From positions 310,001 through 374,000 of the forward strand of contig JAYZEN010000007.1 of assembly GCA_036337295.1 (NCBI GenBank): a stretch of DNA of 64,000 bases, read 5' to 3'. Below the pieces are notes generated by a model, which had not been told where the DNA came from, searched no databases, and saw only the letters and a program-made list of their open reading frames with translations. The DNA is from Ketobacter sp036337295. Its GTDB lineage: Bacteria > Pseudomonadota > Gammaproteobacteria > Pseudomonadales > Ketobacteraceae. Shown here in pieces: positions 26,580-35,227 of the stretch. The position numbers and the translations under genes were made by a program. The number at the start of each line of letters is the position of its first letter. Positions within the stretch are counted from its first letter, which is position 1.

Positions 26580-27502
26580 AGGCGAAGCTGACGTTCATTC
26601 CTGCAGCCACTCAAGTAGCCCAAACTATCCAGGATGACGAGTGCCTGATCTTCACCCACATTCCCAAAGCGGCGGGCACCACACTGGATCGGCTGTTGAA
26701 AGGGGTCGGGTCCGTGGGAAAACTGCCCTGGCGGCGCGCGTTTGGCACCGTTTACTATCAGTTTCTGGGTAAGGGAAAGGGGGAATCGCGGGATGACTTC
26801 CTGTCCTGGGATCAGGGCCAGCTCGACAGCGTCAGGATTATCACCGGCCATGTACCTTACGGCATTCATGCGCAACTACCCCGGCAGGGGCGCTATGTCA
26901 CCCTGTTGCGTGATCCGATCTCCCGTACCCTGTCCCACTTCAAAATGGGCGTAGGGCGGCGGGGTTGGCCGGCGGATGAACCCTTGGCTGAGGTATTCCG
27001 CAAAGGCGGCCTGGTGTCGGATGTTCAGGTGCGAATGTTGGCGGGTGTGTTGTCACCCCATGAGCCGGTGGATGAATCCACTCTGGAAACCGCCTTGGCT
27101 AACCTGGAGGAACATTACCTCCTGGTGGGCTTTTCGGACACATTCAATCTGTTCACCTCCGCGGTGTTGGGTTTTCTGGATGCACCCAATGCATTGCTGG
27201 GTGAAGAGCAGAGCGGCAAGGTTTCCATGTCGGCCAAGCTCGAAGATCAACTGAAACTGGATGCCGAGCAGTACAACCAGTTTGATATTCGCCTGTATGA
27301 GGCGGCCCGGCCGTTAGCGGAGGGTAAGCTGTTGGCGTTACTGGGAGAGGCCGAACCCGCGTTGGACGACTCCAGGAACACGTTGCTGGCCAGCTCCCAG
27401 GTGAAAATCAATAAGAATGAATATTCCATTATTCCTGCCGATCAACGCCTGCTGGTGATGAATAAACTGCAGGGCAAGGGAATCGACATTCAGGGGCTAT
27501 AG
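26576..27502 (+). CDS. Sulfotransferase family 2 type protein
   Basis: This 308-residue protein shows the PAPS-binding 5'-phosphosulfate loop FTHIPKAAGTT (26-36) and the 3'-phosphate motif VTLLRDPISRTLSHF (108-122), both characteristic of carbohydrate sulfotransferases of the Sulfotransfer_2 or heparan-sulfotransferase-like kind. It has no signal peptide or membrane anchor, so it would act in the cytoplasm on a nucleotide- or protein-linked sugar. It starts inside the stop of the glycosyltransferase gene. It converges with a second sulfotransferase of another family, overlapping it by 6 bases. I infer a role in sulfating the flagellin glycan. Confidence 0.82.
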   Translation: MKAKLTFIPAATQVAQTIQDDECLIFTHIPKAAGTTLDRLLKGVGSVGKLPWRRAFGTVYYQFLGKGKGESRDDFLSWDQGQLDSVRIITGHVPYGIHAQLPRQGRYVTLLRDPISRTLSHFKMGVGRRGWPADEPLAEVFRKGGLVSDVQVRMLAGVLSPHEPVDESTLETALANLEEHYLLVGFSDTFNLFTSAVLGFLDAPNALLGEEQSGKVSMSAKLEDQLKLDAEQYNQFDIRLYEAARPLAEGKLLALLGEAEPALDDSRNTLLASSQVKINKNEYSIIPADQRLLVMNKLQGKGIDIQGL

Positions 27503-28333
27503 CTTCAGGTTGTCAAAATCAAACTGGAATTGCGCGACCCAGGCGTCGATAAACGCTTCATCCTCCGGGGTCAGGTATTCCGTATAGCCCCCCACTTTGC
27601 CTTTGCGGGCTTTATAGCTTTCCTGGTCACTGACGTCGGCCGCTTTGGTGATCGCTGTGTGCGACGCATTTTCCGATTCGCGCTTTTTCTGGTTCTCAAA
27701 GTCGTTGAAATCCAGGCTTTGCTGCAGGGCTGCCTGGTCCACGGATGTTTCACCCATCAGTTCCAGTACTTGGCTCACTGTTGCCATCGGTGTTGCATGC
27801 AGGTCTTCGTAGGTGACATACAGATAGCGTTTCGGCACGGTTTTGTACTTCATCCACACATCATAGAAGGCGAGCAGTTTGCGGATGCCGTATTGATCGG
27901 ATTTGATGAACTCGGAAATGGGGCCTTCGAATACATTGACCCGTTTGGTGGCCTGGAAATAGGCTGAGACCATGGTGTCTTTCAGGTCGCGGCCCAGCAG
28001 AATGACGTTCTTGGACTGGTAACCGGCCCGTGAATAGTAGAGTTCCAGATAGGACAGCTTCTCCAGCATCGCGGCGCCGTCATGGGTGAACGCCGTGCAC
28101 AGCAACTGGCTGGCCCGGGTGGCTGCTTTGGTATCCAGCATGATGTTTTCCGGAATGCCGTATTTGATTTCCAGGTACTTACCCAATATCGAGCGCAGCC
28201 AGGTACGCCCGCATTTGGGGTAGGACACGATCAGCGTGTCCAGATCCAATGGAATGTCCGCGCTTGGTGGATTGCCCATGGTATGAGGCGTAATTGGTAC
28301 ACCGGATGGAACGGTCATTGTGGTTTTGCCCAT
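27497..28333 (-). CDS. Sulfotransferase family 1 type protein
   Basis: This 278-residue protein has the classic cytosolic sulfotransferase signatures: LIVSYPKCGRTWLRS (34-48, PSB loop), ILLGRDLKDTMVSAY (111-125, 3'-phosphate binding) and, near the C-terminus, RKGKVGGYTEYL (243-254), which corresponds to the RKGxxGDW dimer and PAPS block. It is encoded opposite to its neighbours, with AAGGA about 10 bases before the ATG at 28333. It differs clearly from the sulfotransferase at 26576, so two separate sulfation steps are possible. It reads away from fleS, so it has its own promoter in the 235-base gap. I did not find a convincing one. Confidence 0.85.
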   Translation of the reverse strand: MGKTTMTVPSGVPITPHTMGNPPSADIPLDLDTLIVSYPKCGRTWLRSILGKYLEIKYGIPENIMLDTKAATRASQLLCTAFTHDGAAMLEKLSYLELYYSRAGYQSKNVILLGRDLKDTMVSAYFQATKRVNVFEGPISEFIKSDQYGIRKLLAFYDVWMKYKTVPKRYLYVTYEDLHATPMATVSQVLELMGETSVDQAALQQSLDFNDFENQKKRESENASHTAITKAADVSDQESYKARKGKVGGYTEYLTPEDEAFIDAWVAQFQFDFDNLKL

Positions 28334-28513
28334 TGTGCCACGTCCTTATTCCCTGCATTTATAACCAGTGTAGGTAACCGATGCGGAATATTTCAAACGC
28401 ATTCGGTGTATTCCTTGAAAAAAGTCAGCCACCGGCGCCAATTCCATGGCGGGCATCGTCTGAACGCAGCATTTTTTTCGTTAACCCTCTGATAATTCGA
28501 AGGATTGATTTTT

Positions 28514-28528
28514 AGGCACGGGCTTTGC
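28514..28528 (+). promoter_or_regulatory. Sigma-54 promoter of fleS-fleR
   Basis: AGGCAC, 5 bases, TTGC followed by TTTT has perfect GG-N10-GC spacing with one mismatch in the first base. It is 41 bases before fleS. FleQ-dependent transcription of fleSR is established in Pseudomonas. Confidence 0.78.
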
Positions 28529-28568
28529 TTTTCTGCACTCAATAGCGTCAAAAAATAGGGAGTCCTCT

Positions 28569-29810
28569 ATGGGTGCGGCAGCGGCAGAAACCGATCTGAG
28601 TCATTTGGCTGACCTTCATAATCAGCCCCGCCGAGATTTGCAAAAACGTCTGCAGACAGCGTTCAGTGCCTTTTCCACCATTTCCAGTCAACTGACCCAT
28701 TCGTATCTGGAACTGGAACAGCGGGTGGATGAGCTGCAGTCGGAATTGGCCGAAACCGATCTGGCCCGGGTGCGTGAGCATACTGCTCGGGCGGTACTGG
28801 CGGAGAAACTCAACGCGGTCATCAATGCCATGCCGATAGCGGTGATTATTCTCGATGGCAAGGGCGTGGTGGTGAATGCCAACGTCAGTGCTGCCGGACT
28901 GTTTCAGGACCAGATCACCGGGGCGCGCTGGATCGACATTATCCAGCGGCATTTTTCCCCGCGCCCGGCCGATGGCCATGAAGTGTTCCTCAACAATGGC
29001 AAGCTGGTGAGCATTGCCACGCAATCTTTAAGCGGTGAGCCGGGCCAGATCATTGTCCTCAACGACCAGACCGAAACCCGTCGCCTGCAGGACAAACTCA
29101 ATCATCACCGCAAACTGTCCGAGATGGGGAAGATGACTGCCTCCCTGGCGCACCAGGTGCGCACGCCATTGTCCACGGCCATTCTGTACGCGGATCATCT
29201 GGCCTCGGAACATCTGCCGGAAGATCGGCGCCTGCGTTATGCCCACAAGCTGAAGAGCCGTCTGCTGTTGTTGGAGCAGCAGGTGCGTGACATGTTGATC
29301 TTCTCCAAAGGGGGTGTGGTGCTGAACAGTGTACTGCCGGTGTTCCAGCTGGTGTCTGTGTTTCAGGCCCAGGTGGAGGAGCACTGTCGCAGTGGGCGGG
29401 CGCGGGTGGCGTTCGCTGAGGATATTCCGGCGGGCTCTGTGCGGTGCAATCCGGAATTGCTCACCAGCGTGTTCAGCAACCTCATCGACAACGCTGTCGA
29501 GGCATGTGAAGGCCAGGGCATTGCCCCCTGCATTCGCGTCAATGTCGTTGCCGGTAAGGGCGGTCTGGTGTGCTTTCAGATTTCAGACAATGGGCCGGGC
29601 ATCGACGCCAGTGCCCTGGATCAGGTGCAGGAGCCGTTTTTTACCACCAAATCCACCGGCACTGGCCTGGGCCTGGCGGTGGTCAAAGCAGTGGTTGAAT
29701 CCCATGGCGGACAATTTTCCATAACCAATCAGGCCAGCGGTGGCGTGATTGCCAGTTTGGCTTTACCCCAGATTCAGGGCGAGCCAGAGCACTCTGAGGA
29801 GGCAAAATAA
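28569..29810 (+). CDS. fleS: Flagellar sensor histidine kinase FleS (FlrB)
   Basis: This 413-residue soluble kinase has an N-terminal coiled coil, a PAS-like domain (about 80-170), the phospho-acceptor His195 in SLAHQVRTPLSTA, and a HATPase domain (NLIDNAVEA, SDNGPGID, GTGLGLAVVK). No membrane segment is seen, as expected for FleS, so the signal is cytoplasmic and probably reports basal body assembly. It is coupled to fleR through TAATG. Confidence 0.93.
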   Translation: MGAAAAETDLSHLADLHNQPRRDLQKRLQTAFSAFSTISSQLTHSYLELEQRVDELQSELAETDLARVREHTARAVLAEKLNAVINAMPIAVIILDGKGVVVNANVSAAGLFQDQITGARWIDIIQRHFSPRPADGHEVFLNNGKLVSIATQSLSGEPGQIIVLNDQTETRRLQDKLNHHRKLSEMGKMTASLAHQVRTPLSTAILYADHLASEHLPEDRRLRYAHKLKSRLLLLEQQVRDMLIFSKGGVVLNSVLPVFQLVSVFQAQVEEHCRSGRARVAFAEDIPAGSVRCNPELLTSVFSNLIDNAVEACEGQGIAPCIRVNVVAGKGGLVCFQISDNGPGIDASALDQVQEPFFTTKSTGTGLGLAVVKAVVESHGGQFSITNQASGGVIASLALPQIQGEPEHSEEAK

Positions 29811-31171
29811 TGAAGATGACCAATGTTCTCGTGGTGGAAGATGATTCCGATCTGCGCGAGGCCATCATGGACACCCTGGATGTGTCCGGATACAGCGTGG
29901 CCGGGGTGGATTGTGCGGAGCGCGCGCTGGAATGGTTGCAGCAGGATCAATGCGATCTGGTGATTTCCGACGTCAACATGCCCGGTATGAACGGGTATCA
30001 ACTGATGCGGGAAATCGCCACCCAATGGCCCCAGTTGCCGGTACTGATCATGACCGCCTACGGCAGCATTTCCAACGCCGTGGAGGCCATTCGCAATGGC
30101 GCGGTGGATTATCTGGAGAAACCGTTCTCCACGGAAAAGCTGGCCGCGGTCGTGGAAAAGTATGTGCGGATTGAACTGGACGAATCCGAGCCGGTGGCGG
30201 AAGACGCAGAAACCCGCAAGGTATTCCAGCTCGCCAAAAAAGTGGCACAAACGGATTCCAGTGTGATGATCATGGGGGAGAGTGGAACCGGAAAGGAAGT
30301 GCTGGCGCGCTTTATTCACCGCCATTCCCCCCGCAGTGCCCAGCCGTTTGTTGCCATTAACTGTGCTGCTATTCCGGAAAATATGCTGGAGGCCACCTTG
30401 TTCGGCCATGAAAAGGGTGCCTTCACCGGCGCCTACCAGAGCAGTGCCGGAAAATTTGAGCAGGCCAACGGCGGCACCCTGTTGCTGGATGAAATCTCTG
30501 AAATGGACATCAGCCTGCAGGCCAAGTTGTTGCGGGTATTGCAGGAGAAAGAAGTGGAACGCATCGGTGGCAAAAAAGCCATTGCCCTGGACGTCAGAGT
30601 GCTGGCCACCACCAATCGCAATCTGAAGGAGCAAGTGGCCGCCGGTAAATTCCGCGAAGACCTGTACTATCGCCTCTGTGTGTTCCCGTTGATGTGGAAG
30701 CCGCTGCGGGAGCGCAGAGCGGATATCATTCCGTTGGCACTGCGCATGATTGCACTGAAGCAGGGTCAGCGCCAGGTGGTACTGGACCCCAGTGCCGAGT
30801 TCGCCCTGACCCAGCACAACTGGCCCGGCAACATTCGCGAACTGGACAATGTGATTCAGCGGGCGTTGATCCTGTGCAGCAATGACCGCATCACCGGCGA
30901 CGATATTTTCATTCCGGATGCAGCCCTGAACGACACTTCGCACCTGTTATCGGACTTGGATCTTGATGCAGAGATGGATGGGAGTGAGGGCAGCGTGTTG
31001 GGCGAAGACCTCAAGAAGCGGGAGTTTGAGTTGATCATCGATACCCTGCGTAATCTGGGCGGCAGCAAAAAGCGCACGGCGGAAAAACTGGGCATCAGTC
31101 CCCGCACCTTGCGTTACAAGCTGGCCCGCATGCGTGAATATGGCATAGATGTTGAAAGAGTCTGTGCATAA
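29810..31171 (+). CDS. fleR: Sigma-54 response regulator FleR (FlrC)
   Basis: This 453-residue NtrC-type regulator has a receiver with phospho-acceptor Asp54 (VISDVNMPGMNGY), AAA+ Walker A GESGTGKE (156-163), GAFTGA (203-208) and a C-terminal Fis-type HTH (KKRTAEKLGISPRTLRYKL). Phosphorylated by FleS, it activates class III rod, hook and ring operons. It overlaps fleS by one base. Confidence 0.95.
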   Translation: MKMTNVLVVEDDSDLREAIMDTLDVSGYSVAGVDCAERALEWLQQDQCDLVISDVNMPGMNGYQLMREIATQWPQLPVLIMTAYGSISNAVEAIRNGAVDYLEKPFSTEKLAAVVEKYVRIELDESEPVAEDAETRKVFQLAKKVAQTDSSVMIMGESGTGKEVLARFIHRHSPRSAQPFVAINCAAIPENMLEATLFGHEKGAFTGAYQSSAGKFEQANGGTLLLDEISEMDISLQAKLLRVLQEKEVERIGGKKAIALDVRVLATTNRNLKEQVAAGKFREDLYYRLCVFPLMWKPLRERRADIIPLALRMIALKQGQRQVVLDPSAEFALTQHNWPGNIRELDNVIQRALILCSNDRITGDDIFIPDAALNDTSHLLSDLDLDAEMDGSEGSVLGEDLKKREFELIIDTLRNLGGSKKRTAEKLGISPRTLRYKLARMREYGIDVERVCA

Positions 31172-31212
31172 AGGTGTAAACGTCAAAATACTATCAGCTT
31201 GAGGGTTTCAAT

Positions 31213-31548
31213 ATGTCAGGGTCGGTGGAAATGAATTCATTGCTGGCACAGATGCGCGAACTGCGCAGCATCGCCAATATGGAAGCGCCCCAAAGCCAGG
31301 GCATCGACATCCCCAATCAATCCGAGCCCCAGTTCTCCTCCATGTTCAAGGATGCCCTGGACAAGGTGAGTGAACTGCAATCCACCTCCGGTGCGTTGCA
31401 GGAAGCCTATATTCGTGGTGACAGCAACGTCGACATCACCCGCGTCATGGTAGCCTCCCAGAAGTCCAGTATTGCGTTTCAGGCCGTGGTGCAGGTGCGC
31501 AACAAACTGGTGGAATCCTACAAAGACATCATGAACATGCCGGTGTAA
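31213..31548 (+). CDS. fliE: MS-ring/rod adaptor FliE
   Basis: This 111-residue protein has the FliE C-terminal core (SSMFKDALDKVSELQSTSG and VMVASQKSSIAFQAVVQVRNKLVESYKDIMNMPV, key residues S-AFQ and IMNM). It joins the MS ring to the rod. It is the first gene of fliEFGHIJ. Only a weak -24/-12-like sequence (31141-31155, inside fleR, lacking the final C) was found, so transcription may read through from fleSR. Confidence 0.95.
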   Translation: MSGSVEMNSLLAQMRELRSIANMEAPQSQGIDIPNQSEPQFSSMFKDALDKVSELQSTSGALQEAYIRGDSNVDITRVMVASQKSSIAFQAVVQVRNKLVESYKDIMNMPV

Positions 31549-31574
31549 TCCGCTAGCGGTCTGGAGCACAGAGA

Positions 31575-33260
31575 ATGGCAGAGGAAAAAGCAAAAGAAAG
31601 CGGTGGATTTGCGGTGCTGGAAGGCCTGGGTGGCCTCAGCGTGGTCAAGCAGATCGGCCTGATGTTGGGGTTGGCGATCAGTATATCCCTGGGTATGTGG
31701 ATTGTGCTGATGTCGCAGGAACCCGACTTTCGTCCCCTCTATACCGATATTTCCCATCTGGAAGCAGGCCAGGTGGCGGACCTGCTGCAACGGGAAAACA
31801 TTCGCTTCAAGGTGGACACCGCCTCCGGCATGATTCTGGTGGAGTCCGATAAAATTCATCAGGCCCGCATGAAGCTGGCGGCGGAAGGTTTTCCTTCCGG
31901 CAATACCCTGGGTTATGAACTGCTGGATAAAGAGCAGGGCCTGGGCACCAGCCAGTTCATGGAAAAAACCCGCTACTATCGCAGCATTGAAGGCGAGCTG
32001 GCTCGCACCATCTCCAGCATGAACCGGGTGCGGGGCGCGCGGGTTCACCTGGCCATTCCCAAACGCTCGGTATTCGTCAATGACAGCCGCAAGCCCAGTG
32101 CGTCGGTGTTTGTGGAACTGTATCCCAATCAAAGCCTGGAACGCATGCAGGTGGCAGCCATCGTGCATCTGGTGGCGTCTTCCATTCCTGAGCTGGAAGA
32201 CAAGCAGGTCACCGTGGTGGATCAGCGGGGCCAGCTGCTGTCCGAAACCGATAAGGACCAGGACATCGCCCTGGCCGCCAAGCAACTGGATTACGCCAAA
32301 ACCCTGGAACAGAAATACATTGATCGCATCGAATCCATCCTCGATCCCCTGGTGGGGCGGGAAGGTTTCAAAGTGCAGGTCAGTGCAGACCTGGATTTCA
32401 GCCAGACCGAACAAACCTCCGAATTCTTCAGCCCGGACCTGCCGGCGGTGCGCAGTGAGCAGACCCTGAGTGAAGTGGTGGGTGGTGACGGCGCCACAGC
32501 GGGTATTCCCGGTGCGCTGTCCAACCAGCCTCCCGGTGCGGTGACCGTACCCGAACAGGCTGGCGGGGAGGGCGGTGCCGAAGGTGCCGCCGCCAGCGGA
32601 AACGTACGCAAACAGGCCACCCGCAACTTTGAACTGGATCGTACCATCAGCCACACCCGCCATCAGGTGGGCGTCGTCAAACGCCTGACGGTGGCGGTGG
32701 TGCTGGACAATATCCTGGTGCCTCCGGCCCAGGGCAGCAATACCAATGAACCGCAAAGCGTTCCCCTCACCGACGCGGAACTGGAACGCATCCGGATTCT
32801 GGTGCGGGATGCCATCGGCTTCAATGCCGCCCGCGGCGACAGCGTCAGCGTGGTGAATCAGCCCTTCCGCAAGTATGTACCGCAGGAGCTGGCCGATATT
32901 CCCCCGCCACCCCTGTGGGAGCAGCCCTGGTTCTGGGATCTGGCCAAGCGCGGCGCCGGTTTTCTCCTGGTTATCCTCCTGATTTTTGGAGTACTACGGC
33001 CTATACTGAAGAAGCTGGCTGACTCCGGGCGGGATGATTCCCTGGCGGCTCTGGAGTCCCAGTTAGGCGAAGGCCTGTTGGCCGGTGCCGGCGGTGCAGG
33101 AGGGGAAACCCCCGATGTGACGCTGACCGGAACCTCCAATCCCCTGTTGCCAGGGCCTGACGCATCCTATGACCAACATCTGGATGCAGTGAAGTCCATG
33201 GTGGCGGAAGATCCAAGAAGGGTGGCCCAGGTGGTGAAAACCTGGATAGCGAATGAGTGA
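31575..33260 (+). CDS. fliF: Flagellar MS-ring protein FliF
   Basis: This 561-residue membrane protein has an N-terminal transmembrane helix (about 33-52), ring-building motifs (RYYRSIEGELARTISSMN, VRGARVHLAIP, VVDQRGQLLS), a periplasmic Gly/Ala/Pro-rich linker, a second transmembrane helix (about 455-475; GAGFLLVILLIFGVL) and a C-terminal FliG-binding tail. It overlaps fliG by 8 bases. Confidence 0.97.
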   Translation: MAEEKAKESGGFAVLEGLGGLSVVKQIGLMLGLAISISLGMWIVLMSQEPDFRPLYTDISHLEAGQVADLLQRENIRFKVDTASGMILVESDKIHQARMKLAAEGFPSGNTLGYELLDKEQGLGTSQFMEKTRYYRSIEGELARTISSMNRVRGARVHLAIPKRSVFVNDSRKPSASVFVELYPNQSLERMQVAAIVHLVASSIPELEDKQVTVVDQRGQLLSETDKDQDIALAAKQLDYAKTLEQKYIDRIESILDPLVGREGFKVQVSADLDFSQTEQTSEFFSPDLPAVRSEQTLSEVVGGDGATAGIPGALSNQPPGAVTVPEQAGGEGGAEGAAASGNVRKQATRNFELDRTISHTRHQVGVVKRLTVAVVLDNILVPPAQGSNTNEPQSVPLTDAELERIRILVRDAIGFNAARGDSVSVVNQPFRKYVPQELADIPPPPLWEQPWFWDLAKRGAGFLLVILLIFGVLRPILKKLADSGRDDSLAALESQLGEGLLAGAGGAGGETPDVTLTGTSNPLLPGPDASYDQHLDAVKSMVAEDPRRVAQVVKTWIANE

Positions 33261-34284
33261 TCAGAACAGCAAATCCAAGGCGTCAGCCGATTCCCTGCCG
33301 GCCATTGAAAAGGCCGCCATATTATTGATGTCCCTGGGGGAAGAGAATGCCGCCGAAGTATTGCGGCATATGGGCCCCAAAGAAGTCCAGAAGATCGGTT
33401 TGTCCATGGCCAAGCTGCAGAACGTGCAGAAGGACCAGGTGGAAGCCGTGATGTCCGATTTCATGCAGGTCATCTCCAACCAAACGGCCTTGGGTGTGGG
33501 CGCCGACGGCTACATTCGCAAGATGCTGGTGAACGCCCTCGGTGAAGACAAGGCCGGTACCCTGGTTGACCGGATTCTCACCGGTGGCAATACCACTGGC
33601 CTGGACACGTTGCGGTGGATGGATGCGCGCTCGGTGGCGGACATGATCCGCTTTGAGCATCCCCAGATCCAGGCCATCGTGATCGCCTATCTGGACCCGG
33701 ACCAGGCAGCCGAAGCCCTCAAGTATTTTGATGAGCGGGTACGCTTGGACATTGTCATGCGCATTGCCTCCCTGGAGTCGGTGCAACCCCATGCCATGAA
33801 AGAACTCAACGATATTCTGGAAAAACAGTTTGCCAAGCAGACCGGTTCCGCCTCCACCGACCTGGGAGGCAGCAAGTGTGCCGCTGACATCATGAACTTC
33901 CTCGATACCAATGTGGAATCCGCCCTGATGGAATCCATAAAAGAGATCGATGAAGATCTGGCTCAGGAAATCCAGGATTTGATGTTCGTCTTCGACAATC
34001 TGGCGGATGTGGACGATCGTGGCATCCAGGCGTTGCTGCGGGAAGTGTCCTCCGAATCCCTGATACTGGCCCTGAAAGGCGCCGACGATATTGTGAAGGA
34101 AAAGATTTTCGGCAATATGTCCAAGCGTGCCGCAGAATTGCTGCGGGATGACCTGGAAGCCAAGGGGCCGGTCAAACTCAGTGAGGTGGAAGGGGCGCAG
34201 AAAGAAATCCTCGCCATTGCCCGGCGCATGGCTGAAGCCGGCGAGATCGCATTGGGCGGCAAAGGCGGCGAGGAAATGATTTGA
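33253..34284 (+). CDS. fliG: Motor switch protein FliG
   Basis: This 343-residue protein has N, middle and C domains of FliG: AAILLMSLGEENAAEVLRHM, a middle-domain HPQ motif (FEHPQIQAIVIAYL) and the C-terminal torque helix region (DDRGIQALLREVSSESL, KRAAELLRDDLEAKGPV). It transmits torque from the stator and sets rotation sense. FliM and FliN are not in this window. Confidence 0.97.
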   Translation: MSDQNSKSKASADSLPAIEKAAILLMSLGEENAAEVLRHMGPKEVQKIGLSMAKLQNVQKDQVEAVMSDFMQVISNQTALGVGADGYIRKMLVNALGEDKAGTLVDRILTGGNTTGLDTLRWMDARSVADMIRFEHPQIQAIVIAYLDPDQAAEALKYFDERVRLDIVMRIASLESVQPHAMKELNDILEKQFAKQTGSASTDLGGSKCAADIMNFLDTNVESALMESIKEIDEDLAQEIQDLMFVFDNLADVDDRGIQALLREVSSESLILALKGADDIVKEKIFGNMSKRAAELLRDDLEAKGPVKLSEVEGAQKEILAIARRMAEAGEIALGGKGGEEMI

Positions 34285-34306
34285 TGACCGGGTCTCGGTA
34301 ATCATC

Positions 34307-35227
34307 ATGGCGGACAACAAAAAGCCCGGTTATCTGTCAGACGAAAACACGCCACCGGAGCAGCTCAGTGCCTGGGAGCGGTGGCAGCTTCCCAATATGG
34401 ATCGGGACATGCCCATTAAAGGCAATGCCCTCAATATCCCCGGCAACCCCCGCCCGCGCACCGTGGCAGAGCTCGAAGCGGAGGAGCCGGAACTCAAACC
34501 GCTTACCGCTGAAGATCTGGAGGCCCTGCGTCAGGCGGCCTATGAGGAGGGACTGGAGCAAGGTCGCGAAGTCGGACGGGCGGAAGGCTACGACGCCGGT
34601 TACCTCAGTGGTGAGGCCGACGTGAAAGCGGCATTGACCCGGCTCTCCCAAATCACCCGCGTATTACTGGAACCCATTCCGCAACAGGATCAGGAACTGG
34701 AACAGGTGCTCCTGCATCTGGTGGAGCAGATCTGCAAGCGCGTTGTGCATCGGGAACTTTCCCTGGATTCTTCGGCGATTGCCACGGTGGTGCAGGAAGC
34801 CATTGATTCCATTAACCCCGGCCATCAACGTCTGCGCATTCACCTGAACAAGCAGGATCTGGATCTGGTGCTGAGCCATCTTCAGGAAAGCGGTGAATGG
34901 GAAGAGGGCTGGCGGGTGCTGGCCCATCCCACCATCACTCCCGGCGGCTGCATTATCGAGACCGATAACAGCATGGTGGATGCACGGGCTGAACGGCGCT
35001 TGGCCTCGGTCATACAACAGGTGTATGAACAACAGCAGCAGGCCCTGAAGGAACGCGGCCAGCAACACGGTCATGTGGATCAGTTGCTGGATGAGGTGGA
35101 GGCCTTTGCCGGCGATGCCCAGGATGATCTGCCCGCGGTTGAAACGCCAGTAACCGAAACGCCAGTAATCGCAACAATTCCAACGGAAGAAATACCCGAT
35201 GACGACGGATCTGAAGCAAAGACCTAG
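34307..35227 (+). CDS. fliH: Flagellar export ATPase regulator FliH
   Basis: This 306-residue protein has an acidic N-terminal region, a Gly-spaced helix (YEEGLEQGREVGRAEGYDAG, GxxxG-type repeats typical of FliH) and a C-terminal FliH/HrpE domain (VLLHLVEQICKRVVHREL; TPGGCIIETD). The 30-odd-residue acidic tail with a repeated VETPV/TETPV motif is longer than in enterobacteria. It inhibits and localises FliI. The last 29 bases overlap fliI. Confidence 0.93.
   Translation: MADNKKPGYLSDENTPPEQLSAWERWQLPNMDRDMPIKGNALNIPGNPRPRTVAELEAEEPELKPLTAEDLEALRQAAYEEGLEQGREVGRAEGYDAGYLSGEADVKAALTRLSQITRVLLEPIPQQDQELEQVLLHLVEQICKRVVHRELSLDSSAIATVVQEAIDSINPGHQRLRIHLNKQDLDLVLSHLQESGEWEEGWRVLAHPTITPGGCIIETDNSMVDARAERRLASVIQQVYEQQQQALKERGQQHGHVDQLLDEVEAFAGDAQDDLPAVETPVTETPVIATIPTEEIPDDDGSEAKT

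Noticed and set aside
31141..31155. TGGCAT-N5-TTGA as a sigma-54 promoter for fliE
   Set aside because: The invariant GC of the -12 box is replaced by GA and the site lies inside fleR, so it is too weak to call.
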